Source: Embleya hyalina
GTDB lineage: Bacteria > Actinomycetota > Actinomycetes > Streptomycetales > Streptomycetaceae
Direction of reading: 5' to 3'
DNA length: 64,000 bases
NCBI RefSeq assembly: GCF_003967355.1
Contig: NZ_BIFH01000027.1
Coordinates: forward strand, 1 to 64,000
The position numbers were made by a program, and so were the translations under genes. Below are positions 51,094 to 60,360 of the stretch, one piece after another. Each line of letters begins with the position of its first letter. Position 1 is the stretch's first letter. The notes under the pieces are model-generated. The model did not search any database, had not been told where the DNA came from, and saw only the letters and a list, made by a program, of their open reading frames with translations.

Positions 51094-51780
51094 TTACGCG
51101 CGGACCGTGTACCAGGCGCCGATGCCGTTGCAGCCCGTCGCGTCGTAGGTGGTGCTGCGGTAGCCGGGCGGGATGGGCGAACCCGGGCAGGTCCAGATGC
51201 CGTTGCTGACCAGCTGGTGGTACCAGGCGCCGATGCCGCTGCACCCGTTGCGGTCGTACTGCGTGATCACGTAGCCGGACACGACCGGTGAACCCGAGCA
51301 GGTCCAGATGCCGTTGCTGACCAGCTGGTGGTACCAGGCGCCGATACCGCTGCACCCGTTGCGGTCGTACTGCGTGATCACATAGCCGGACACGACCGGT
51401 GAACCCGAACAGGTCCAGAGCCCGTTACGGGCAAGCTGGTGGTACCAGGCGCCGATGCCACTGCACCCGTTGCGGTCGTACTGCGTGATCACGTACCCCG
51501 TCACGATGGGTGAGCCCGAGCAGGTCCAGAGCCCATCGCCGGCAGGCTGCTGGTACCAGGATCCCCGGCCGTCGCAGCCGGTGCGGTCGTACGCGGTGAT
51601 GACGTACCCGGCCGGCACGGGCGCCCCCGAACAGGACCACCCTCCCTCGCGCACGGCGGACGACGACGTCTGCGTCGCGGCGGCGGCCGTACCCGTCGCC
51701 GTACCGGTCAGGACGACGGCCGCGAGCAACGCGACCGCTCCGAGTAACGCGGCGAACCGGCTCCGGACGCTCGCGATCAT
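51094..51780 (-). CDS. Secreted protein of five 37-residue repeats
   Basis: This 228-residue secreted protein has a signal peptide (residues 1 to about 36, cleavage after TAAAA) followed by five tandem copies of a 37-residue unit with the pattern W(S/T)C(S/P)G(A/S)P, GY, YD, GC, GxWY. Each unit has two Cys that could form a disulfide and several Trp and Tyr, resembling carbohydrate- or wall-binding repeats, but I cannot name the family. The third and fourth copies are almost identical, and the DNA repeats at exactly 111 bp. The ATG at 51780 has GGAG 8 bp upstream. The ATG at 51816 is the alternative. No enzymatic domain is present. Confidence 0.75.
   Translation of the reverse strand: MIASVRSRFAALLGAVALLAAVVLTGTATGTAAAATQTSSSAVREGGWSCSGAPVPAGYVITAYDRTGCDGRGSWYQQPAGDGLWTCSGSPIVTGYVITQYDRNGCSGIGAWYHQLARNGLWTCSGSPVVSGYVITQYDRNGCSGIGAWYHQLVSNGIWTCSGSPVVSGYVITQYDRNGCSGIGAWYHQLVSNGIWTCPGSPIPPGYRSTTYDATGCNGIGAWYTVRA
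51110..51570. repeat. 111-bp tandem repeat within the secreted repeat protein
   Basis: The anchor TACCAGG recurs at 51110, 51221, 51332, 51443 and 51554, exactly 111 bp (37 codons) apart. The second and third intervals are almost identical at the DNA level, indicating recent duplication or gene conversion. Confidence 0.9.
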
Positions 51781-52195
51781 CGGGTGGCTCCACAATTGAC
51801 GGAATGTACCGTTCATTTACACCAGTCCCATCGATGTGCTCGCTCGATATCCATATCCTCGGACGACCGAGGATCAGCCGAGAGTAGGACAGCGCGCACC
51901 TTGATCGGTCGTGGTGAAGAAAACTCGTGAAAATGATTGACCGCCCCACTCGGGCCGGAACACATCGGCCATCCGATTTCCGGCCAAGGGCGTATGCGGG
52001 TTTCTCGGACGAGTCGTTCGGGCCGTGGTGGCCTGGATGTACAGCCTTGCCTCATACGGGATTTGGGTGCGACGCCGGCCCTCGGTGAGCCCGCGTGTGG
52101 TCCGCGAATCGTTCGGGAAATCCATATCTTCCCCGTGCGCCGGGGGTTGCCGATCGGGTCGTCGGATCAATGGCTCCGAAGGGGTGCGCCGATTG
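51781..52195. other. Gene-free region, relatively AT-rich
   Basis: These 415 bp lie upstream of the repeat-protein gene and downstream of the PrpD-like gene. The sequence is clearly less GC-rich near 51785-51860 and 51905-51960 and should hold the repeat-protein promoter. A small hairpin, CCTCGG/CCGAGG (51867-51882), is visible. No gene is convincing. Confidence 0.4.
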
Positions 52196-53098
52196 TCACG
52201 TGCCCGCCGCGACCTTTACCGTCAGGGACAGGATCGAGTCGAGGGACGGGGCGAAGGCCAGGGCGCGGATTTCGGCGACCAGAGCCCTGGCGTCGCGGCG
52301 CCGGCCGCCGAGGAGTTCGCAGGTTTCCAGATCGAATTGGTAATCCGTCACCTCGGCCGCCGGGTGCGGCTCGCAGACCCAGCGGCCGGCGAGACCGCCC
52401 AGGCCGTCGAGTACCGCCTCCGGACGCAGCCGTCGGGCCCGGCACAGCTCGTCGATGCCACCGACCGGGCCGCTCGCGCCGGAGGCGGCCAGGCGGGCGG
52501 CGATCACCGCGTTGCCGGCCGCGACCCCCTCGGCCACCCCGACGGTGCCGCCTCGGCCGAGCGGGCCGCCCGCGAACTCCCCCGCGATGCCCACCGCGTC
52601 CCGGATCCGACGGCGGTCGAGCGTCATCAGCCGGGCCGCCGCCAGCGCCGCGCCGAGCATCCCGATCGAGGGCGAGCCGTCCCGGTCGGCCAGCCGGCAC
52701 GCCATCTCGTGCCCGGCGACCACCGCCACCAACACCTCGTCGCCGCGCGCCTTGACCTCCTGGCCCACCGCGAGCGCCACCGGCAGCACCACGGCCATCG
52801 CGCCGGCCGGGGGATCGGCGGGCTCCGGTCCCGCCGCGCCGATCAACATCCCGTTCGCGAGTGCGGCGGCGGGCGCCGCGAGCCGGCCGGCGGCATGGCC
52901 GATCAGTTCCGCCTCGGGCGGGCCGCCGATGCCGACCGCGACGTGCACGGCCGGGTCGACGACGCCCACCCGGGCCGCGCCGACCCCGCCCGCGATCGCC
53001 TTCAGGATCCGCCGACCCGTCGCCCGCCGTACCGTCACCGGTATATGACGCATCGTCAATTCTGTGGCCCAGTCGGCGAATTCGCCCGATACCACCAT
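52196..53098 (-). CDS. Shortened MmgE/PrpD-family protein
   Basis: This 300-residue protein aligns by pattern with the helical domain of MmgE/PrpD (2-methylcitrate dehydratase) proteins: TGRRILKAIAGGVGAARVG, AALANGMLIGA, VLVAVVAGHEMACRLADR, IGMLGAALAAARLMTLDRRRIRDAVGIAGEFAGG. The family is usually about 450 residues. Here the DDTH-type catalytic segment after ALANG is missing (GMLIGAAGPEP instead) and the C-terminal domain is cut to about 60 residues. Enzymatic activity is therefore doubtful. It may be a decayed or repurposed copy. The ATG at 53098 has GGAGGG upstream. It is not in an operon with other propionate genes. Confidence 0.65.
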   Translation of the reverse strand: MVVSGEFADWATELTMRHIPVTVRRATGRRILKAIAGGVGAARVGVVDPAVHVAVGIGGPPEAELIGHAAGRLAAPAAALANGMLIGAAGPEPADPPAGAMAVVLPVALAVGQEVKARGDEVLVAVVAGHEMACRLADRDGSPSIGMLGAALAAARLMTLDRRRIRDAVGIAGEFAGGPLGRGGTVGVAEGVAAGNAVIAARLAASGASGPVGGIDELCRARRLRPEAVLDGLGGLAGRWVCEPHPAAEVTDYQFDLETCELLGGRRRDARALVAEIRALAFAPSLDSILSLTVKVAAGT

Positions 53099-53297
53099 GG
53101 AATCCCTCCGCGTGCCTCGACTGCCCGACGACGTGGTGTGAAAGGACGGCGCAATGTCTCATTGTGACCGCCCCGGTGACGTCGCGTCAGCCCCCAATCA
53201 CGTCGGGCACACGGCGCATGGCAAAGGCACGGCAGCCACACGGCAGCACCCGGCACCGCGCGGCTCCCGGCGTAGGCGAACCCGCCCGCGCCCCGAC

Positions 53298-54734
53298 TCA
53301 GCGCACCACGCCCGCCGTTCGCGCCGCGGTCAACCACTGCGGGAACTCGGAGAGGATGCGCTCGTACAACTCGACGTCGGAGATCCGATCGATGTCGTCC
53401 ACCTGGAAGAACCCGGCGTTGTCCACCAGCCGCCCCGGCATCGTGTCGATCCGCTCCAGGATCCCGTAGTTGGACCGACCGAGGCCGACGAACTGCCAGA
53501 AGATCGGCAGCCCGGCGGCATCCGTCAGCAGCCGCTGGATCTGCTTGCTCCGGTTGACCCCGCCGTCCGAGAAGAACAACACCAGCACAGGCGCGCCCGG
53601 CTCGCGCCGGTAGCGCGCGATGATGTCCTCGATCACCGCCGGCTCGTTGTTGCCGCCGTACACCCCGGCCAACAGGTCCGGCGAGCGCTGCGATCCGTCC
53701 GGCAGCGGCGGCGACTGCGGGCGGCGGCCACCACCGTCGATGTAGACGTTGTCCGCGATCCAGCGCGGCAGTTCCGGAATCCGCACCGGGTCGAGCGGCG
53801 CGTACTCGTCGGCGAAGATCCACGCGTCCAGTTCGCCGTCGTCGTCGAGCCGGGCCGCGATCGGTGCCATGCGCTCCACCAGGCGCCCCACCGCGCCCCC
53901 GGCGTACTGCGCGCGCATCGAGCCGGAGCGGTCGAGCACGATCGCCACCCGGGCCCGCGCCCCGTGCAGGCCCTTCTTCTCCAGGCAGATCCGCACCGCC
54001 TCCTTGCGCAGCGAGATCCGCGCGCCCACCTCCGGCGGCAGTCCGGCCAGTTGCGGGTCCTCCGAGGGCGCGGGCAGCCGCATGGTCGGCTCGTCGCTGT
54101 ACGGCGGCGGCGCCCACCCGGGCGTGACACCCAACGGCGGGCCGCCCGCCGGCACCACCGGCAACGTCCCGACGGGCACCCCGGCCCCGGGCTCGATCGG
54201 CGCCCCGACCCCCGCGGCCTCGTCCTCCTCGCCCACGTCCACGCCGTAGTCGCTCGCGAGCCCGGCGAGCCCGCTGTCGTACCCCTGACCGATCGCGCGC
54301 AACTTCCACGCCCCCTGCCGCCGGTACAACTCGCCGAGCACCATCACCGTCTCGGCGCCGCCCGCCCGCACCTCGAAGGTCGCGGCGACCGCGCCCGCGG
54401 CATCCAGGGCCACCAGCGTCAGCCCGCCCACCCCGGCGAACGTGCCCTCGTGCACGGAGGCGGCCAGCACCACCCGCTCCACATCGGCGGGCAGGGCGCC
54501 GGGATCGACCCGAACACTCTCGCCCTCGGCGTTCGAACCGACGTGGCGCACGGCGCCGTCCGCGCCGGTCGGCTGGTTGTAGAACACGAAGTCCGCGTCC
54601 GTACGCACCTTGCCGCGCGAGCCGAGCAGCAGCGCCGAGGCGTCCACACTCGGCGCGTCCGCCGCACGGCGGATCACCAGGGTCAACGGACCCGCGGGAA
54701 CCGGGATGTTCGCCCCGGCGATCAGAGTCGTCAT
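53298..54734 (-). CDS. TerD-vWA fusion protein
   Basis: This 478-residue cytoplasmic protein has an N-terminal TerD domain (about 1-175, with calcium-binding-type acidic loops and GGAETVMVLGELYRRQGAWKLRAIGQGYDSGLAGLASDYGV). A Pro-rich linker (about 180-235) leads to a von Willebrand A domain (about 260-470) with an intact MIDAS motif (LDRSGSMRAQY, with later Thr/Asp). TerD and vWA proteins of the tellurite-resistance/stress group are thought to form calcium-dependent complexes. The ATG at 54734 begins directly with the TerD strand. It stands alone here, without the usual ter gene neighbours. Confidence 0.88.
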   Translation of the reverse strand: MTTLIAGANIPVPAGPLTLVIRRAADAPSVDASALLLGSRGKVRTDADFVFYNQPTGADGAVRHVGSNAEGESVRVDPGALPADVERVVLAASVHEGTFAGVGGLTLVALDAAGAVAATFEVRAGGAETVMVLGELYRRQGAWKLRAIGQGYDSGLAGLASDYGVDVGEEDEAAGVGAPIEPGAGVPVGTLPVVPAGGPPLGVTPGWAPPPYSDEPTMRLPAPSEDPQLAGLPPEVGARISLRKEAVRICLEKKGLHGARARVAIVLDRSGSMRAQYAGGAVGRLVERMAPIAARLDDDGELDAWIFADEYAPLDPVRIPELPRWIADNVYIDGGGRRPQSPPLPDGSQRSPDLLAGVYGGNNEPAVIEDIIARYRREPGAPVLVLFFSDGGVNRSKQIQRLLTDAAGLPIFWQFVGLGRSNYGILERIDTMPGRLVDNAGFFQVDDIDRISDVELYERILSEFPQWLTAARTAGVVR

Positions 54735-54871
54735 GGTCGCCAGTGTGGCCCGAACGGGCGGCCTCCCGCAGAGGTGTGCGCACCGCCTCGGGGGTGTACG
54801 TGATCGGCATCACGAGTAATCGGCCGGCACATCGTGAATGAATTTCCCCATCCGGTGGGAACCAAGCGGTT

Positions 54872-55048
54872 ATGGGCAACAACGGTCATCATCCGGGCGG
54901 CCATCGCGCGGACCCCGGCGAGTGGAGCGACGCCGACCACGAGCGTGCGCGGCTGCTGGTCGAGCGCGCGGCCTCGATCGCCCGCCGCCTGGAGTCGCTG
55001 TGCGCCGCCGAGGCGGCCGCGACGCAGCGCGGCCCGGGCCGCACCTGA
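54872..55048 (+). CDS. Small hypothetical protein, 58 aa
   Basis: This short reading frame begins at an ATG at 54872 and encodes an N-terminal His/Gly stretch and a charged amphipathic helix (DHERARLLVERAASIARRLE). Codon third positions are mostly G or C, as in neighbouring genes, which supports coding. The ribosome-binding site is poor (GGTGGGA about 14 bp upstream). No family is recognised. It is divergent from the TerD-vWA gene. Confidence 0.4.
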   Translation: MGNNGHHPGGHRADPGEWSDADHERARLLVERAASIARRLESLCAAEAAATQRGPGRT

Positions 55049-55366
55049 GGGTGCCGCCCGGGCCGACCGACGGACCACCGGGCCCTGTCCAAGACGGGTC
55101 CGAGGCCCTCGCGACGTTCCGTCCCCTCCACGGCACGCCGTGGTGCCGCCCGTGCCGTGGTGACCGAACCGGAAACATCCGCCCCACGACGGCCGCGGGC
55201 GACCGTCTTCCCACAACGACCGGAGGCGGCCGCATCTCCCGGTGTACACACGGGAGATGCGGCCGCCCCGACCGTCTTCGCGCTCTTCACTCGACCGCCG
55301 TGCACCGCGTCGCGATCGACACACGGCGTACGCCGAACCGTTCGGGGCACCCGGCCCCGGGTGGTT
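55049..55366. other. Intergenic region with hairpin flanked by direct repeats
   Basis: There is no gene in these 318 bp. A 17-bp stem (55225-55241 with 55251-55267) with loop GTGTACACA is flanked by two copies of CGACCGTCTTC (55200-55210 and 55269-55279). The hairpin is about 100 bp beyond the Rpf-LysM stop and could terminate it or the small gene from the other side. Confidence 0.5.
55225..55267. terminator. 17-bp hairpin, probable terminator
   Basis: A perfect inverted repeat with a 9-base loop lies between two convergent transcription units. It has no T-run. Confidence 0.6.
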
Positions 55367-56470
<1,104 letters not shown>

Positions 56471-57050
56471 CGTTCGTCTCGTGACACAGTGTCGAATTAT
56501 TACCGCATGCGACCGGTCGATCACGCGACCGGGCGCCCCGGCGCCGGTATTTCGACGGAGCCTTAAACACCTTTATGTCCGACTTACACGTGTGGCGTGA
56601 GCGGCATCACAAATCCCACCATGGCAGTCGGTCGGCACAGCGGGTATAACCGGCCGGCAGCAGACCGGGACACCCTTTCCAACCTGGGCATATGTACGCT
56701 GCGAGAGCGGGCCGCCACCGGCCGGAAAAGTATGCCGAATGCGATCCAGGCCACATCGAAAGTTGTGACCCGCGCCACTTTCACCCGTCCGAGGGGCTAT
56801 TTGCGCCCCTTTCGAAGGACACCGGCACGGAAGACATCCTTCCGGAAGCCGGGGCCCTGGGAAAGGGCCGGTGTTATCACGATCCGGGCCGTCGGGAAAG
56901 CGGATTCCCTCGCGCCGAAAGTCGCGCCGGAGCACCCCTATATATACGTGTGCTCCGCGCGTGCTCCGCCGCGCTCCACCGGGATCCGGCGCGCCCCGGC
57001 GCGGAACGCCGAGCACCCGCGCCGCTTGGGTACGGATCGGGGCGAGGCGC

Positions 57051-57078
57051 GGGCTCCGGGCTCCGGGCTCCGGGCTCC
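57051..57078. repeat. GGGCTCC tandem repeat x4
   Basis: Four perfect 7-base copies lie at 57051-57078, ending one base before the kinase stop codon (57080-57082). Such a repeat could vary in copy number without changing the protein. Confidence 0.9.
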
Positions 57079-57079
57079 G

Positions 57080-58900
57080 TCAGGATCCGGGCTTCCACTG
57101 GGTGGCGACGGCGGTGAAGGTGCGCAGGCCGTGTCCGGCCTCGGCGTCCCGGACTCCGGTGAGCCACACCAGCACCAGGGTCTGCCGACCGGTCTCGACG
57201 CAGATCCCCACGTTGGCCGACGCGGCACTCGAATTGAGCACGGTCAGCGGCACCGACGCCGGCAACGCCGCGGTGCGGGCGGCGATACGGCATTCCGCGG
57301 CGGTCGCGTCGGGCCGGCCGACGAAGCCCGCGACGGCTCGGGGATCCAGGAACCGCAGCTCGGCCGTGATCGAACGGTCGGCGTCGGTACCCGATTCGGT
57401 ATGGCACGCCACGTACTTGAGCGTGGTCGTCGGCAGCAACTCCCGATCCTCGGCGTCCGGCAGGCGGGTCGTGACCGAGAGCTTCTCCAGGTCGATCCGC
57501 GTGGCGAAGCCTTCCTTGCAGACGTCGTCGTCGAGGAACGAGGCCGTGGGAATCGTGGGGGCCTCGATCACCATGGGGACCTTCGCGCGGGTCTGCCTCA
57601 GACCGGTGGCGGGGTCGGCGCCGGAGCCGTCGGCCGATCCGGAGTCCTTGCCACCGTCCCCGTCCAGCAACGGCGGGACGATCAGGACGGCAGCCACGAC
57701 CACGGCCACCGCCGCGCCCGCAGCCATCGCGACGCGGGCCCACGGGCGTCGGGTGCCGCCGACGGGGAGGGGGTGGGCCGGCGGGAACAGGGGCGGAGGC
57801 GGCGGGCCGGCGAAGCCGACGGGTCCCGGCGTCGGGGCGACCGGGCCGACACCGGCGGCGTACGGCCCCGGGCCCACCGAGGGCGGGCCCACCAGTGGCG
57901 GCGGCGAGGTCGACGGCCCGGTCGAGGGCTTCGGCGGGGCCCACGGCCGCCCGGCCGGCATGGGCGGCGGTGGGATCGCCGGGCCGGCCGAGACCCGGTC
58001 CACGGCGCGGTGCGACGGGGCCGCCTCGCGCTCGGCGATCTCCCGGACGACGCCCGCCGGCAGCCAGTTCGCGCCCCGCACGAGGACGGTCACGTCGGCA
58101 CCGCGCCGGCAACCCTCGATCACGTCCGCGAGCGAGGGCCGGTCGGCGGGCTCCTTCGCGAGGCACGCCGCGAACAGGTCGCGCAGCACCGCCGGGCTCG
58201 CGCTCAGGTCCGGGGCCTCGCCGACGATCCGGTACATCAACGCCTGTGCGTGGCCCTGCCCGAAGGGGTGGTCCCCGGTCGCGGCATAGTGCCCGACCAA
58301 CGCGAGCGAGAACACGTCGCTCGCGAACCCCACCGGCTTGCCCAGTACCTGCTCCGGCGACATGTACGCGGGGGTGCCGACCATCACGTCGGAGCCGGTG
58401 AGCGCGGTGGTGTCCGCCGCCCGGGCGATGCCGAAGTCGATCACGCGCGGCCCGTCGGCGGCCAACAGCACGTTGGACGGCTTGAGATCGCGGTGGATCA
58501 CGCCGGCCGCGTGTACCGCCTCGAGCGCCTCCGCCACCCCGGCGACCAGCAACAGCGCCGACTCGACGGGCAGCGGCCCGTGTACCCGAACGGCCTCGGA
58601 CAGCGGCGGGCCCGCGACATACGCGCCGGCGAGCCAGGGCAACGGGCCGTCGGTATCGCTGTCCAGGACCGGCGCCGTGTACGGCCCGTGCACGCGCCGC
58701 GCGGCCTGTACCTCCCGCTCGAACCGCCTGCGGAACTCGGCGTCCCGGGCCAGATCGGGCCGGACCACCTTGAGCGCGACCGGTTGCCCGCCGCGGGTGT
58801 GCGACAGGTAGACGCTGCCCATGCCGCCCTGCCCGAGCCTGCCGCGCAGCACGTATCCCGCGACGTCGCGAGGGTCGTCGGGTAGCAACGGATCGATCAT
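57080..58900 (-). CDS. Membrane-anchored Ser/Thr protein kinase (Pkn2-type)
   Basis: This 606-residue kinase has an intact catalytic domain: GQGGMG (23-28), Lys44 in VALKVV, HRDLKPSN (His136-Arg137-Asp138), DFG (Asp155) and APE-like SPEQ at 181-184. A Pro-rich linker (about 305-385) leads to one transmembrane helix (about 388-410). An extracellular domain of about 195 residues with several Cys follows and could sense wall or protein ligands. The ATG at 58900 has GGGGAAG upstream. It is divergent from a degraded kinase copy. The substrate is unknown. Confidence 0.9.
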   Translation of the reverse strand: MIDPLLPDDPRDVAGYVLRGRLGQGGMGSVYLSHTRGGQPVALKVVRPDLARDAEFRRRFEREVQAARRVHGPYTAPVLDSDTDGPLPWLAGAYVAGPPLSEAVRVHGPLPVESALLLVAGVAEALEAVHAAGVIHRDLKPSNVLLAADGPRVIDFGIARAADTTALTGSDVMVGTPAYMSPEQVLGKPVGFASDVFSLALVGHYAATGDHPFGQGHAQALMYRIVGEAPDLSASPAVLRDLFAACLAKEPADRPSLADVIEGCRRGADVTVLVRGANWLPAGVVREIAEREAAPSHRAVDRVSAGPAIPPPPMPAGRPWAPPKPSTGPSTSPPPLVGPPSVGPGPYAAGVGPVAPTPGPVGFAGPPPPPLFPPAHPLPVGGTRRPWARVAMAAGAAVAVVVAAVLIVPPLLDGDGGKDSGSADGSGADPATGLRQTRAKVPMVIEAPTIPTASFLDDDVCKEGFATRIDLEKLSVTTRLPDAEDRELLPTTTLKYVACHTESGTDADRSITAELRFLDPRAVAGFVGRPDATAAECRIAARTAALPASVPLTVLNSSAASANVGICVETGRQTLVLVWLTGVRDAEAGHGLRTFTAVATQWKPGS

Positions 58901-59180
58901 GCGTACTTCCCCGTTCAGTCCGCCCGAACCCGGGCCTGCCCCGGCCCGGATGCGACCGCGTGCCGTCGGCGACGGGACCGGACCCATGATCCCGAAGCCG
59001 GCCGAGGCAACCCACACGACCCCGGCGCCACGATGCGCTGAAACGATCGCCCCCCGAAGGCACTTCCGGCCCCCCGACCCCGGAGAAACACCCCGCCGAA
59101 TCGCGCGTCGCCGACGCGCGGAACTCAATCACGGTCCCGGGCGACCGCCACACACCGGCCGAGCGACTGGCGGTGGCGCC

Positions 59181-59933
59181 ATGGGCAAGCCGTGGCGCCC
59201 CTACGACGGCGTGCCGGAACGGCGGGTCGCGGTCGAAATCCTGCTGCCCGCGCTGCTCGAGGACGCCAAGTTCGCCGAGCGGTTCCGGCATGAGGCCAAG
59301 GTCCTGGCGGCACTCGACCACCCGGGCCTCGTCGACGTACACGACTACGGCAAGAGCGAATCGGAGCCGCGCGTCGCCTACATCGTGATGAAACTCGTCG
59401 AAGGCATGCCGCCGGACGCGGTGTCGGCCGCCACCGGCGCGACCATGCCCGCCGACCCGGCGCTCGACATCGTCGCGCCGGCCCTGGACGCACCGCACGC
59501 GGCCCACCGGCGCGACATCGTGCCCCACGACGTCAAGCCGTCGAACCCGATGATCGGCGCCGACGACCGGGTGACCGTCACCGACTTCGGGATCGCCCAC
59601 TCCACGACGGCGGGCACCAGGCTCACCGCGTCGCACCCGGTGCTCGGCACGGCCCGCTACATCGCCCCCGAACAGGTCCGGGGCCACGGGGCGGTGCCCG
59701 CGTTCGACCGGTACGCGATCGGCGCGGTCTGTTACGAACTGCCGACCGGCGAGCCCCTGTTCACGGGCGACGCGGTATTCGAGGTGGTGCTCCGCCACAT
59801 CCGCGAACCCGCGCACGACCTTCCCGGCCGAATCCCCCGAGCCGGCGCCGGCCGCCGCCGCACTCACCACCGACGCGCCCGGGGCCGCCGACGAGCCGCC
59901 GGCTTCGACCCCGGCCGCTGCCGAGTCCCGTAA
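59181..59933 (+). pseudogene. Degenerate Ser/Thr kinase copy
   Basis: The frame (about 250 residues) is clearly kinase-derived (FAERFRHEAKVLAALDHPGLVDVHDYG and VTVTDFGIAHS, DFG at 135-137). It lacks the glycine-rich loop, has Glu19 where the catalytic Lys should be (RVAVEILLP), and reads PHD (115-117) in place of HRD. After about residue 210 the frame shifts into Arg-rich nonsense. A neighbouring frame continues with a plausible Pro/Ala linker (PAESPEPAPAAAAL), implying a frameshift near 59825. There is no ribosome-binding site at the ATG. It is best read as a decaying pseudogene, though a pseudokinase role is possible. Confidence 0.7.
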
Positions 59934-60082
59934 CCCTCCCCTCAGCAGGCCGTGCCGCGATCGCACCGACACCGGTACCGAGAAGAACCGGCGCACCCGG
60001 CGAGGGTGAGCGGCACGTCCGCGACGGGCCGGCTGCCCACGTTCCGCCCTCGTCGTCGGCGGGCTCACAGCGACAAACGCAA

Positions 60083-60130
60083 AGGTCGGCGGCATCTGAT
60101 CGATTTGCCTCGATCAGGTGCCGCCGACCT
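60083..60130 (-). terminator. tRNA-Ser(TGA) terminator
   Basis: A 20-bp stem with one mismatch (60083-60102 with 60111-60130) and an 8-base loop lies 31 bp downstream of the tRNA on the minus strand. It is followed on that strand by TTTGCGTTT. Confidence 0.8.
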
Positions 60131-60160
60131 GCGGGTTTCCGCTGTTCTCCTGCTTCCTGC

Positions 60161-60248
60161 GGAGGACGTGGGATTCGAACCCACGAACAGAGTCACCCCT
60201 GTTAGCAGTTTTCAAGACTGCCGCCATCGGCCACTAGGCGAGTCCTCC
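60161..60248 (-). tRNA. tRNA-Ser (TGA)
   Basis: This is an 88-base class II tRNA: acceptor GGAGGAC with GTCCTCC. The anticodon arm has loop CTTGAAA (anticodon TGA). A long variable arm precedes the T arm GTGGG/CCCAC with loop TTCGAAT. The discriminator is G and CCA is not encoded. Confidence 0.95.
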
Positions 60249-60360
60249 AGTGCCGCGACCCCGTCGGGGTGTGGGCGGCATCAGTCTCTCATGAGCGATG
60301 CCTGGGATCATCGGGGATTCCGGGGCGACGTTGTTCGGGCGGCGGAGGTCGGGGTGGGGG

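Noticed and set aside
51110-51570. CRISPR-like array
   Set aside because: The repeats are contiguous 111-bp coding units in frame with a protein of conserved Cys/Trp pattern. There are no unique spacers.
56573-57016. 147-codon minus-strand frame in the long intergenic region
   Set aside because: No ribosome-binding site, composition unlike real genes here and no recognisable motif.
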